Of a stretch of DNA of 51,506 nucleotides, positions 1-8,862 are shown piece after piece (within the stretch, counting starts at the first letter, position 1; each line of letters begins with the position of its first letter). This DNA comes from Polaribacter sp. IC066 (GTDB lineage Bacteria; Bacteroidota; Bacteroidia; Flavobacteriales; Flavobacteriaceae). The position numbers and the translations under genes are program-made. A model generated the notes under the pieces. It worked only from the letters and a program-made list of their open reading frames with translations, searched no databases and was not told where the DNA came from. The stretch covers positions 1 through 51,506 of the forward strand of contig NZ_VORR01000032.1 in the NCBI RefSeq assembly GCF_007997085.1, read 5' to 3'.

Positions 1-130
1 CATTTTTAGCGTATTGGAATTACACCTTTAAGGTACTGAAATTTAGAAACTTAAAGGAATAAAAATGCTACTTTTTTTATTCTTTTTCTCTTTGTTTTCA
101 AGGGGTAGTGACCTGCGAAACTTGAGTCAA
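1..130 (+). mobile_element. Probable right end of an insertion sequence, partial
   Basis: On the plus strand the frame 3..62 is open from the window edge and ends in TAA, giving a 19-residue basic tail (..YWNYTFKVLKFRNLKE) like a transposase C-terminus. AT-rich DNA follows, then GGGGTAGTGACCTGCG at 102-117. The neighbouring T9SS gene loses its sorting domain at about 125-135, which places the junction there. The IS family is not recognised. That this is an IS end is inferred from the disrupted host gene; no inverted repeat partner is visible because the window begins here. Confidence 0.4.
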
Positions 131-2128
131 AACATCTGAAGTTATATAAAACGTTTTATCAAATCCTGCTATATTCCAAAAATCATTCTGACCATCGCCA
201 TTAGGCGTAAAAAATTTTGGATATGCTAAAATTGAAAAAACATACTTTTCAATACCACAACCGCCTTTATCTCTTATAAATAAAGTGTGCATTCCTGTTG
301 ATAAATTTTGGAAAATACCCAAGTCTTTATAAACTCCGAATTCATCATCTAACCCAAATTCATAATTACCATTTCCTAAATTAGGGTTGGCAACTTGAAT
401 GGAATTATTGTCAGAATCATTCATAATTATTACATCTTCTTTTGTTATAGATGCTTTTTCAGAGGCGATTACGGTAATAACTTGTTCTATGGATACACAG
501 CCAGCATCAGAAATTGCACTTACCGCATATATTCCAGAAGAATCTACAGATCTTGTGCTCGAATCTCCAACAATAATGTTCCCTTCTTTTTTCCAAACAT
601 AGGTATAATTTCCTTGTGGATTTATGGTTTCTAAATCTAAAGAACCAATATCCTCACACAAAATAAAAACATCTTGAAGTAGCTCAAATTCAGGAACTAT
701 ATCATCTAAAACGGCAACCACTTCAGCTCTTGTTGAAGAAGTACAAATAGCAATGTTGGCCTCTGTATAATAACTTCTAGTTGCATTTAATACAGGTGTT
801 TCATAATTATTTCCTATAAATAGTGGCGTTGTACTCGTTAAAGAATCATACCAATACACATCTCCTGCCGAAGCAGTTGCATTTAAAGTTGCTGTACCAG
901 AACAAATTAAATCGCCCGTAGTGTTGGTTATTGTTGGTCTTTGAAGTACGGTTACCATTACGGGTGTTCTAGCTAGCGTTTTACAACCATTTACGGAAAC
1001 CGCTGCGTAAAAAACGGTATCGGCATTTAAAACGGGTGTTGTAAAAGAGGTACCTGCTGCTACTTCTGTGCCTCCTGTTTGCATATCGAACCATAAAACC
1101 TGACCTTCAGTTGGTTGTGCCGAAATTGTCGCAGAACCAAGTTCGCAAATCGTTGCTCCACTTGTTGTTGTAATTTTAGGAATATAAATACTTGTAGTTG
1201 CTACAATGTTTAAAGGAGGATCTGTTGGAAAACCATATTCTACAATGTAGCCTTTTGCCGCATATAAATCTGTACCTCCTACATTTGGTAAATCATTCCA
1301 TGCACCCCGAACACCAATAGAAGGGTCTGTAATATGCGCATAATCTTCTCCTGTAGTATTATTGCCCCTAAAATCATTAGGCTCGTTATTATTCCAAAAA
1401 GCAAAATTTGGTGTTGTCCCATTTACTTGTCCTCTCCAGAAAACAGTTCCTGCTTCTGGTCCCGTTACCCATTTCCATTCTCCTTCTGTTTCTTCATCAG
1501 AGCCGCCAATCCAACCCGCTCCAGAAGCTTGTTTACCCGCAAAATCTGATTCTTCTCGGCTTGTTAACGTAGCTAAATATCCTTGCCTGCCGAAATAAGT
1601 TCTATTTTCTGCAGCTAATTTAGCATTGGACCAAGTAATATTATTACTTGCAATAAACTCATAGAAATGATCTGTAGAAGGCAAATAATTCGCATCATCG
1701 ATAGATAAAGAAAATGTTTTTTCTAAAGTAATATTTGTCGACGAAGTTGTAAAAACAACCTCTTTTACCGCTCTTTCTAAATCAGATAATAAGATTTCTG
1801 TTCCGCTATTTGATGCACTAAACGTTAGCTTCCCCTCATTGGCATCCCAAAGAGATGTAATATTTGAATGAGTTCCTGTCAATTCTAATCGATCAAAATT
1901 AACCTGATAACCAGAAGAAATTTGCATAAAAAAAAATGCTATTCCTGTATCATCGCTATCTGTAATTGTAAAATCTGTAACAATGTTTATAGGACTGCCT
2001 GTGCAAAATGCTTGCCTTCCTTGCGCCGCAATTGATGGTGGAAGATCTGTCTGTGAATAACATAAAGACCCCATTAACAAGAAAAAGAGTGTTGTAAATT
2101 TTAATTTAATTTGCAGAGATTTATTCAT
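98..2128 (-). CDS. T9SS-type cell-surface protein with C-type lectin domain, C-terminus truncated
   Basis: Secreted, probably surface-attached protein of 676 residues. It has a signal peptide (residues 1 to about 26, ending LCYSQ). A C-type lectin-like domain lies at about 155-300, with an NNEPND carbohydrate/calcium motif and AWND. Two or more Ig-like repeats with conserved cysteines follow. The start of a type B gliding/T9SS sorting domain is seen (YPKFFTPNGDGQNDFWNI, about 633-650). In this family that domain continues another 60 or so residues through a DRYGK-type core. Here it breaks after FYITSD and ends in an unrelated LTQVSQVTTP tail, so the outer-membrane sorting signal is lost. The break coincides with a probable IS end. 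The domain reading is firm. The ligand is unknown. The truncated product may be exported to the periplasm but not anchored. Confidence 0.85.
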   Translation of the reverse strand: MNKSLQIKLKFTTLFFLLMGSLCYSQTDLPPSIAAQGRQAFCTGSPINIVTDFTITDSDDTGIAFFFMQISSGYQVNFDRLELTGTHSNITSLWDANEGKLTFSASNSGTEILLSDLERAVKEVVFTTSSTNITLEKTFSLSIDDANYLPSTDHFYEFIASNNITWSNAKLAAENRTYFGRQGYLATLTSREESDFAGKQASGAGWIGGSDEETEGEWKWVTGPEAGTVFWRGQVNGTTPNFAFWNNNEPNDFRGNNTTGEDYAHITDPSIGVRGAWNDLPNVGGTDLYAAKGYIVEYGFPTDPPLNIVATTSIYIPKITTTSGATICELGSATISAQPTEGQVLWFDMQTGGTEVAAGTSFTTPVLNADTVFYAAVSVNGCKTLARTPVMVTVLQRPTITNTTGDLICSGTATLNATASAGDVYWYDSLTSTTPLFIGNNYETPVLNATRSYYTEANIAICTSSTRAEVVAVLDDIVPEFELLQDVFILCEDIGSLDLETINPQGNYTYVWKKEGNIIVGDSSTRSVDSSGIYAVSAISDAGCVSIEQVITVIASEKASITKEDVIIMNDSDNNSIQVANPNLGNGNYEFGLDDEFGVYKDLGIFQNLSTGMHTLFIRDKGGCGIEKYVFSILAYPKFFTPNGDGQNDFWNIAGFDKTFYITSDVLTQVSQVTTP

Positions 2129-2210
2129 TTTAACGACTTCCTACTTTGTGTTTTCTTATTTTTGTTTAAAAGCACAATTTAAGACTTCAATTTTAAAAAA
2201 ATTATAAATT

Positions 2211-2642
2211 ATGGTTAAAAATATCGTTACCACTAATTGGTCACAAAAATCACAATTCGAAACAGACAATCCGAGTGGTTATAAACTTACAATGTTTGAT
2301 AAATCTCAAGATAATGGAGAAGTTGTTGGTTTTGCACCAAAAGCTTTAATGCTTTCTTCTTTAGCAGGTTGTTCTGGTTTAGATGTGGTTTCATTATTAG
2401 AGAAAATGCGCGCTGATGTTGCCGATTTTAAGATAGAAGTTACCGCCGAACTCACAGAAGAACATCCTAAATTTTACAACAAAGTAAAAGTAGATTATCA
2501 CTTTTCTGATAGTGATTTACAACCAGAAAAAATTCAAAAAGCAGTAAATTTATCGGTAACAAAATACTGTGGTGTTATGGAAATGTTTAGACAATTTGCT
2601 GAAGTAGATATTGAAATTCATTTACATACTTTAGAAAAATAG
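2211..2642 (+). CDS. OsmC family peroxiredoxin-like protein
   Basis: OsmC/Ohr-superfamily protein of 143 residues, the usual family length. These proteins reduce organic peroxides with a pair of cysteines. Both are present: Cys54 in LAGCSGLD and Cys120 in TKYCGVME, on the two helices where the family has them. It is a separate branch from the true Ohr at 43915-44346. It is transcribed away from the truncated surface protein. A TATTTTTG -7-like element at 2157-2164 would give a leader of roughly 40 nt. No Shine-Dalgarno is seen; the leader is A-rich. RecJ follows about 60 bp downstream on the same strand, so the two may be cotranscribed. Confidence 0.9.
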   Translation: MVKNIVTTNWSQKSQFETDNPSGYKLTMFDKSQDNGEVVGFAPKALMLSSLAGCSGLDVVSLLEKMRADVADFKIEVTAELTEEHPKFYNKVKVDYHFSDSDLQPEKIQKAVNLSVTKYCGVMEMFRQFAEVDIEIHLHTLEK

Positions 2643-2701
2643 CTACATCAATACTAAAAAATTAATTAAAAAAATCGCTGAAATAAACTCAGTATAACGC
2701 T

Positions 2702-4387
2702 ATGAGATGGACGCTAAAACCACAACCCGAAAAAGAAAAATTACATAAATTAGCAAAAGATCTAAAGGTTGATACCACGATAGCATCTATACTTTGTCAA
2801 AGAAATATTGAAACCTTTGAAGATGCTAAAAACTACTTTCGCCCTAGTTTAGAACATATTCATGATCCTTTTTTAATGAAAGACATGGATGTTGCCGTTG
2901 CACGAATTGAAACCGCAATTGCGAGCAATGAAAATATTTTAATTTATGGTGATTATGATGTAGACGGAACCACCGCTGTTTCTTTAGTTGCCTCGTATTT
3001 AAAAACGATTCACCCAAACATTGCCACCTATATTCCTGATCGATATGCAGAAGGATATGGTATTTCTTTTATGGGAATTGATTTTGCTGAAGACAACGAC
3101 TTTTCATTAATTATTGCGCTAGATTGTGGCATAAAAGCCATTGACAAAGTTGCGTATGCCAAAGAAAAAAATATCGATTTTATTATTTGTGATCACCACA
3201 AACCCGGAAAAGAAATTCCGAAAGCCATTGCTGTTTTAAACGCAAAAAGAGAAGATTGTAATTATCCTTTTGATGAGTTGTGTGGCTGTGGCGTTGGATT
3301 TAAACTCATACAAGCTTTAGGCGTTTCTAGAAACCAAACCATTGAAGATTTTGTACCTTATTTAGATTTAGTAGCTACGGCAATTGCAGCAGATATTGTA
3401 CCTATGAATGGTGAAAATAGAATTTTAGCCTATCATGGTTTGCAAGTTATCAATCAAAACCCAAGAAACGGCATTAAAGCAATCATACATCACACTAAAA
3501 AAAAAGCACTTACCATCACAGATGTGGTTTTTATCATTGCGCCCAGAATTAATGCAGCCGGAAGAATAAAACACGGTAATTATGCAGTTCAGCTTTTAAC
3601 AGAAATGGACTTTGAATCTGCCATAGAATTTGCTGCAGCAATTGAAATTTTTAATGCAGATAGAAAAGATTTAGACAAAAGAATTACAGAAGAAGCTTTA
3701 ATTCAGATTATTGATAATGACGAAGAAGAACGTTTTTCATCGGTAGTTTTTCAAGAAGATTGGCACAAAGGCGTTATTGGTATTGTGGCTTCTCGATTGA
3801 TAGAAAAATACTACAGACCTACTCTAGTTTTTACCACAAGTGGCGATAAATTAGCAGCCTCTGCACGTTCTGTAAAAGGTTTTGATGTGTATAATGCACT
3901 CGAAGAATGCTCTGAATTTATAGAGCAATTTGGTGGTCATAAATATGCCGCAGGTTTAACATTGTTGCCTGAAAATTATGAAAATTTTAAGCATAAGTTT
4001 GAAGAAGTTGTTGAAAGAACCATCGATAAAAAATTATTAACCCCAGAAATTGCAATTGATGCAGAAATTGAACTTTCTGAAATTACACCCAAATTTTTTA
4101 GAATACTTCAGCAAATGGCGCCTTTTGGTCCTATGAATATGAAACCTACTTTTAAATCTACTTGTGTTCGAGATAATGGTTATGGCAAACAAGTGGGAGC
4201 AGACAAAACTCATTTAAAATTAAATGTTTTTCAGGGTGATAATAAAAATAATTACAATGCTATTGGTTTTAATTTGGGTGATAAAATTGCCTTTGTTCAG
4301 AACGATTTTGACATTGTGTATTCTTTAGATGAAAACGAATGGAATGGGCATAAATCGGTGCAATTGTTGTTGAAGGATTTGAAGTAA
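2702..4387 (+). CDS. recJ: Single-stranded-DNA-specific exonuclease RecJ
   Basis: 5'-3' single-strand DNA exonuclease acting in RecF recombination, mismatch repair and base-excision repair. At 561 residues it has the normal RecJ core length. DHH-family motifs are present: GDYDVDGTTA near residue 81, IALDCGIK, and the signature CDHHKPGK near 162, which together bind the two Mn ions. The DHHA1 motif GGHKYAAGL lies near 410, and the C-terminal OB-type region carries the QMAPFGPMN motif. No oddities. The next gene starts 14 nt after its stop. Confidence 0.97.
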   Translation: MRWTLKPQPEKEKLHKLAKDLKVDTTIASILCQRNIETFEDAKNYFRPSLEHIHDPFLMKDMDVAVARIETAIASNENILIYGDYDVDGTTAVSLVASYLKTIHPNIATYIPDRYAEGYGISFMGIDFAEDNDFSLIIALDCGIKAIDKVAYAKEKNIDFIICDHHKPGKEIPKAIAVLNAKREDCNYPFDELCGCGVGFKLIQALGVSRNQTIEDFVPYLDLVATAIAADIVPMNGENRILAYHGLQVINQNPRNGIKAIIHHTKKKALTITDVVFIIAPRINAAGRIKHGNYAVQLLTEMDFESAIEFAAAIEIFNADRKDLDKRITEEALIQIIDNDEEERFSSVVFQEDWHKGVIGIVASRLIEKYYRPTLVFTTSGDKLAASARSVKGFDVYNALEECSEFIEQFGGHKYAAGLTLLPENYENFKHKFEEVVERTIDKKLLTPEIAIDAEIELSEITPKFFRILQQMAPFGPMNMKPTFKSTCVRDNGYGKQVGADKTHLKLNVFQGDNKNNYNAIGFNLGDKIAFVQNDFDIVYSLDENEWNGHKSVQLLLKDLK

Positions 4388-4400
4388 AAAAATAAAAGAT

Positions 4401-5066
4401 TTGAAAATTTACGGCATTAGTGGACTTGGAGCAGATAAAAGAGTTTTTAAATTTTTAAAGCTCGATTCAGAATTGATCCCAATTGATTGGATTAAACCCC
4501 TTAAAAATGAATCTATAAGTAACTATTCAAAAAGATTATCAGCTAAAATTGATCAAAATGAAAAGGTTTGTTTAATTGGGGTTAGTTTTGGAGGGTTAGT
4601 CACCACTGAAATTAGTAAACTTATAAATCCGGCTTTAACCATTTTAATTTCATCGGCAGAAACCAAAAAAGAGCTGCCGTTCATTTATGGAGTATTTGGA
4701 AAAACCAATCTTGTAAAATTATTTCCAACAACACTATTTGACCCTCCAAGATGGATTGCAAATTTTTTATTTGGTACAGAACAAACAGAATTATTAAATG
4801 CTATTTTGAAGGACACCGATTTAAAATTTGCAAAATGGGCCGTTCATGCATTGATAAGCTGGAAAAATGAAGAAAGCCTTAAAAACGTCATTAAAATTCA
4901 CGGAACAAAAGACAAATTGATTCCATTAAAATCAACAAAAAATATAAAACTAATAAAAGACGGTGAGCACTTTATGATTGTTGATAAAGCGCAAGAAATA
5001 AGTACTATTATTAATGCCGAAATAAGAAAGAGAGATTCTTCAACCGCCAAAAAAGGCTCTTTCTAA
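4401..5066 (+). CDS. Alpha/beta hydrolase
   Basis: Small alpha/beta-hydrolase fold protein (221 residues) with the nucleophile elbow GVSFGGL (serine about residue 63). GLGADKRVF near the start suits an oxyanion loop, and a late GTKDKLIP supplies the acid. GEHFMI supplies the histidine. The frame opens with TTG at 4401, just 14 nt after the recJ stop. The next in-frame ATG is far inside the domain, so TTG is taken as the start. Substrate unknown. Close spacing suggests readthrough from recJ. The last residues (RKRDSSTAKKGSF) look unlike the rest and may be an acquired tail. Confidence 0.82.
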   Translation: MKIYGISGLGADKRVFKFLKLDSELIPIDWIKPLKNESISNYSKRLSAKIDQNEKVCLIGVSFGGLVTTEISKLINPALTILISSAETKKELPFIYGVFGKTNLVKLFPTTLFDPPRWIANFLFGTEQTELLNAILKDTDLKFAKWAVHALISWKNEESLKNVIKIHGTKDKLIPLKSTKNIKLIKDGEHFMIVDKAQEISTIINAEIRKRDSSTAKKGSF

Positions 5067-5285
5067 ATGACAAAAAACTTCCAATTAAAATATTCTGGCA
5101 AAAAGCTTTCTAAAAAAGAGAAGAATGAACAATATTAAAGTAAACTTCTTCTAATTCATAATTCGAATATTTTAAAATGCTGAAATCCACTAAAAAAAAC
5201 TCCTTCTAAATAACATTTATCTTTAAAATTATATCTCCACACAAATTTAATAAAAAATAAAATTCACTCGATGTGACAAAACATG

Positions 5286-7691
5286 CTATAACTCCATAGA
5301 CATTAAAACCATTTTCAACTCCATATAAGAAAAACTAGCATCTACTTTTTCTTTTAACGCGGTTAAACCTTTTACCTCACCAGCTGCCTCTATTTGGTCA
5401 CGAATTTTCTTGTACCGTTTTAATTCCATCAATTCTAAAACATCAATATCTCCAGACGGAATATAATTTGCCAAATGATTTTCTACAGTGCCTTCGGTTA
5501 AACTTCTTTCTTTAGCAATTTCTTTGGTGTTTAATCCAGATTTAAACAGCTCAAAAGAAATCTGCTTTGTTGATTTTTTATCTTCTTTTTTCTGCTCGTT
5601 AAATTTATTAATTCCGTTTTCCTTACAATATTGCTCAATCGCCTCAAGAATTTCTTCTCCGTGTTTAGAAACCCGAACTTTTCCCATTCCTACAATTTTT
5701 AACAAAGCTGCCTCGGTTCTAGGCAATTCATCACACATTGCATACAAAGTTTCTTGTGTAAAAATTTGAAAATGGGGAATTCCTAAAGACTTTGAAATTT
5801 CGTCTCTTAACTCTCTTAATCTTAAGGCTAAAATAGGATCGCGTTTAGAAGCAACTTTCTTCTTTTTTGTAACTTCTGTTTTTTGTAAAACGGCTTTGGC
5901 TCTCACCTGCAAATACGCTTGTACTTTAAAACCATTGGTCATTTTTTGTAAGGCAAATAATTTTTCTTCTAACTTTTCCTGAAGTGAATCGAACTGTTTA
6001 GAAAAGTCTTTTTTTACAGCTTGATTATCTGTAGAAAACTGAATGGCATCTAGAGGTTTCTGAATATTATTTTTTGTTTGATTTAAAAAGTAATCAATCG
6101 CTTTTGTAAACCGTTCTTGAATTTGAGAACTGTTTTCTGGCAACACTTTATCTTCTGAAAGTGCATTTAATTGATGTTTAAATCCGTGAGAAACTTTCAT
6201 TAAAGCCGCAACCCCATCATCTTTTAGAGTTTGTAGATGATCAATAACATCTCCTTTTATACTGGTTCTATTTTTATAAAAAATATCTACTAAACGCGTT
6301 GTTGGATATAAAAGTGGCTGATAATCTAACAATTCTGAAATTAAATTTAACTGAAAGTTCCTTTCAGATTCGTTTAAAATTTCTTCATCTGGGTGATTTT
6401 CTTCAACACTTTCATTAAAAACACTGACTGTCTTATCGTTGATAATTGCACTGCTCGTAATTTGCGTTTTCAAAACCAAACCTTCTAAAGAAGTACATCT
6501 ACTCAAAGCCACATAAGTTTGACCGTGGGCAAAAGAAGCTTCTGCATCTATAATTGCTCTCTCAAACGTTAAACCCTGACTTTTATGAATAGTAATTGCC
6601 CACGCTAATCGCAACGGAATTTGAGTAAAAGAGCCTATAACATCTTCATTAATCTCTTTTGTTTGCTCGTTGATAGAATAATTTACATTATCCCACTTTT
6701 CTTTTTCTGTTACAATTTTATCAACTTCATTACCACATTGTACGGTAACCGTTTCTCTAGAAATAGCGGTTACAATTCCTATTTTTCCGTTATAATATCT
6801 TTTATCTAATGATGAATCATTTTTAATAAACATCACTTGTGACCCTAACTTTAATTCTAGCTTTTCATCATTCGGAAAAGCGTTTTCATTGAATTTTCCT
6901 GAAACCTCTGCCTTAAAAAAATGACTTTTACTCTTTAATTTATTGAGTTCAGAATCATTGATTAAAGTGGCTCTTCTATTATGAGTTGTAAGTGTAATAT
7001 ACCCCTCTTCTTCCGTTGGCGAAAAAGTTGGGTTGTAGTTTTTATTTAAAATTTTAGCGGATTCATCAGACAAAGTGTTAGTTCTAATTTCATTTAAAAT
7101 TTTAATGAAATTCTCGTTTTTCTGACGATAAATATGTTTCAATTCTATAGAAACCACATTCGCTTCTAGATACGCTTTAGAGCTAAAAAAGTAAACGGTA
7201 TCGTAATGTTGTTGTAATAAACTCCATTCATTTGGTTTTACAACGGGTGCTAATTGTTGTAAATCTCCAATCATTAAAACTTGTGCACCACCAAAAACTT
7301 TATTTCGGTTTTTATAGCGCCTCATTACTTGATCTATGCCGTCTAGTAAATCTGCCCGCACCATAGAAATTTCATCAATAATTACTAAATCTAACGATTT
7401 TATAATATCAATTTTTGTTTTAGAAAATCTGCGTTGTTGTTGATTATTTTGGATTTGATTTGGTAAAATAGGACCAAAAGGCATTTGAAAAAACGAATGA
7501 ATCGTAACTCCTTTTGCATTAATTGCTGCAACACCTGTTGGCGCAACAATAACCATTCTTTTTAAAGATTCTTTTTTAATTTGATGTAAAAAAGTTGTTT
7601 TTCCTGTTCCTGCTTTTCCTGTGATAAAAAGATTTCTATCCGTTTTTTCTATGAAGTTTAGAGCAAGTTCTAATTCCGGATTTTTTGACAT
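5286..7691 (-). CDS. PIF1/RecD-like helicase with HRDC and C-terminal HTH domains
   Basis: SF1 helicase of about 801 residues. Walker A GKAGTGKTT is at 25-33, with APTGVAA, Walker B VIIDEISM, GDLQQL, and the C-terminal helicase motif TIHKSQGLTFERAIID about residue 370. A central coiled region is followed by an HRDC domain at about 630-700 and a winged/HTH module at about 720-790, of the kind found at the end of some RecQ and RecD-like helicases. It probably unwinds DNA at stalled forks or G-quadruplexes; that role is inferred from PIF1. The longest frame starts with TTG at 7709, but ATG at 7691 begins at the family N-terminus (SKNPELELAL) and is chosen. It converges with the hydrolase upstream on the plus strand. 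Confidence 0.9.
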   Translation of the reverse strand: MSKNPELELALNFIEKTDRNLFITGKAGTGKTTFLHQIKKESLKRMVIVAPTGVAAINAKGVTIHSFFQMPFGPILPNQIQNNQQQRRFSKTKIDIIKSLDLVIIDEISMVRADLLDGIDQVMRRYKNRNKVFGGAQVLMIGDLQQLAPVVKPNEWSLLQQHYDTVYFFSSKAYLEANVVSIELKHIYRQKNENFIKILNEIRTNTLSDESAKILNKNYNPTFSPTEEEGYITLTTHNRRATLINDSELNKLKSKSHFFKAEVSGKFNENAFPNDEKLELKLGSQVMFIKNDSSLDKRYYNGKIGIVTAISRETVTVQCGNEVDKIVTEKEKWDNVNYSINEQTKEINEDVIGSFTQIPLRLAWAITIHKSQGLTFERAIIDAEASFAHGQTYVALSRCTSLEGLVLKTQITSSAIINDKTVSVFNESVEENHPDEEILNESERNFQLNLISELLDYQPLLYPTTRLVDIFYKNRTSIKGDVIDHLQTLKDDGVAALMKVSHGFKHQLNALSEDKVLPENSSQIQERFTKAIDYFLNQTKNNIQKPLDAIQFSTDNQAVKKDFSKQFDSLQEKLEEKLFALQKMTNGFKVQAYLQVRAKAVLQKTEVTKKKKVASKRDPILALRLRELRDEISKSLGIPHFQIFTQETLYAMCDELPRTEAALLKIVGMGKVRVSKHGEEILEAIEQYCKENGINKFNEQKKEDKKSTKQISFELFKSGLNTKEIAKERSLTEGTVENHLANYIPSGDIDVLELMELKRYKKIRDQIEAAGEVKGLTALKEKVDASFSYMELKMVLMSMEL

Positions 7692-7838
7692 TTTTACTTT
7701 TTGATGCAAGATAATAAATCGTCTTAAAAGAAATTAAAACGATTTGATTTTATTTGTAATATATTCTTTAATGAAAAATTTCAAGAATGGGTAAAATTTC
7801 ATTTTACACAAAAAAATGAATAGAAAAAGAAAAAGTAT

Positions 7839-7979
7839 TTAAGTTAGCAGTTCTAATATTTCGATATCCAATTTGACATTAGAGCTATCAAAGGGTTCAT
7901 CAAAAATAATAGTATCCACAACCTTTTATTTTCTATCAATAATTCACCTACCTTTTCAATAATAACAACTCAAGGTAAA
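7839..7979 (-). pseudogene. Frameshifted fragment of an unidentified gene
   Basis: Reading the minus strand, one frame gives EKVGELLIENK and a second gives VVDTIIFDEPFDSSNVK..EILELLT followed by TAA at 7839-7841. They join at an A-run if one A is restored. The result looks like the last 40 residues of a protein. No start is seen, and a TGA lies just upstream. The family is not recognised. This is a weak call based on continuity across a single frameshift. Confidence 0.25.
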
Positions 7980-7981
7980 TC

Positions 7982-8842
7982 CTATTTATTTGTATCTATA
8001 AATTCGATAATTTCTTTATAATTCTTGTTCCAAGGCCAAAAAAACTGACTCATCATCGGTATGTGTTTTTTAGCTAAAAAATTTATCTTTACATTTGGCT
8101 GATATGCATTCAGCTTTTTCACAAAATCTTTATTTTGAGAAATAATTGAAGGGTAGGTCTTCGCACCAACAAACATTAAAAACGGTGGTGCTTTCTCTGT
8201 CAATGAATAAATAGGCGACGCATCTTTCCAGTTCTCTGGATTATCTGTCCAAGTTACATCATAGTGATACCTTTTAGTAGGCGGATACTTTTTTAAATAC
8301 GAATACATATCTAACGCTGCCGCATCATTCAAAATGATCCCCTTAATTAGATCGACATTTTCTAAATATTTGGAATTTGTGCCTACTAAAGCAATTAAAT
8401 GACCTCCTGCAGAATGCCCCATTAAAAATATTTGATCAGGGTTTCCGTTGTATTTTTTAATATTATCGTGCGTCCATTTTATAGCTGCAGCAACTTCTTT
8501 TGCCATCGTATCATAACTGCCATTAGGACTTAATGTATAATTAGGAATCACAGTTACCACTTCTTTTTTAGCAAAATTACGCCCTAAAAATCCATAAATA
8601 TCTTTATTTCCTTCAGCCCAATACCCCCCATGAATAAAAATAACAACAGGATTATTTTTAGATTTTCTAGGGTGAAACACATTTAGTTCGGGAAAAGAGG
8701 ATACTAAAGCTTCTGAACTTTTAAGATAAGAAATATCACTTATTTTTTTTGATGCACAGCTCGCTAATAAAAAGATGCTGATTAAAAATGGTAGCATCCT
8801 AAAGGTATTCTTTCTTAAAGTTAATTTTACTTTCTTATTCAT
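7982..8842 (-). CDS. Alpha/beta hydrolase, predicted lipoprotein (BD-FAE/HSL-like)
   Basis: Predicted lipid-anchored esterase of 286 residues. The N-terminus has a basic stretch, a hydrophobic segment and the lipobox LLASC (Cys29), so it should be a lipoprotein. The hydrolase fold follows: oxyanion motif FIHGGYW near residue 70 (HGG type, hormone-sensitive-lipase/BD-FAE group), nucleophile elbow GHSAGG near 143, and a late histidine in KKHIPMM. It is the last gene of an SDR-ALDH-hydrolase operon, 20 bp behind the dehydrogenase. Together these suggest release and oxidation of an alcohol or aldehyde from an ester. The substrate is unknown. Confidence 0.85.
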   Translation of the reverse strand: MNKKVKLTLRKNTFRMLPFLISIFLLASCASKKISDISYLKSSEALVSSFPELNVFHPRKSKNNPVVIFIHGGYWAEGNKDIYGFLGRNFAKKEVVTVIPNYTLSPNGSYDTMAKEVAAAIKWTHDNIKKYNGNPDQIFLMGHSAGGHLIALVGTNSKYLENVDLIKGIILNDAAALDMYSYLKKYPPTKRYHYDVTWTDNPENWKDASPIYSLTEKAPPFLMFVGAKTYPSIISQNKDFVKKLNAYQPNVKINFLAKKHIPMMSQFFWPWNKNYKEIIEFIDTNK

Positions 8843-8862
8843 CTATGCGTTTTATAAGCCAT

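Noticed and set aside
5067..5138. A 23-codon ORF (MTKNFQLKYSGKKLSKKEKN..) directly after the small hydrolase gene
   Set aside because: No family, very short and in AT-rich DNA; adjacency alone is weak evidence.
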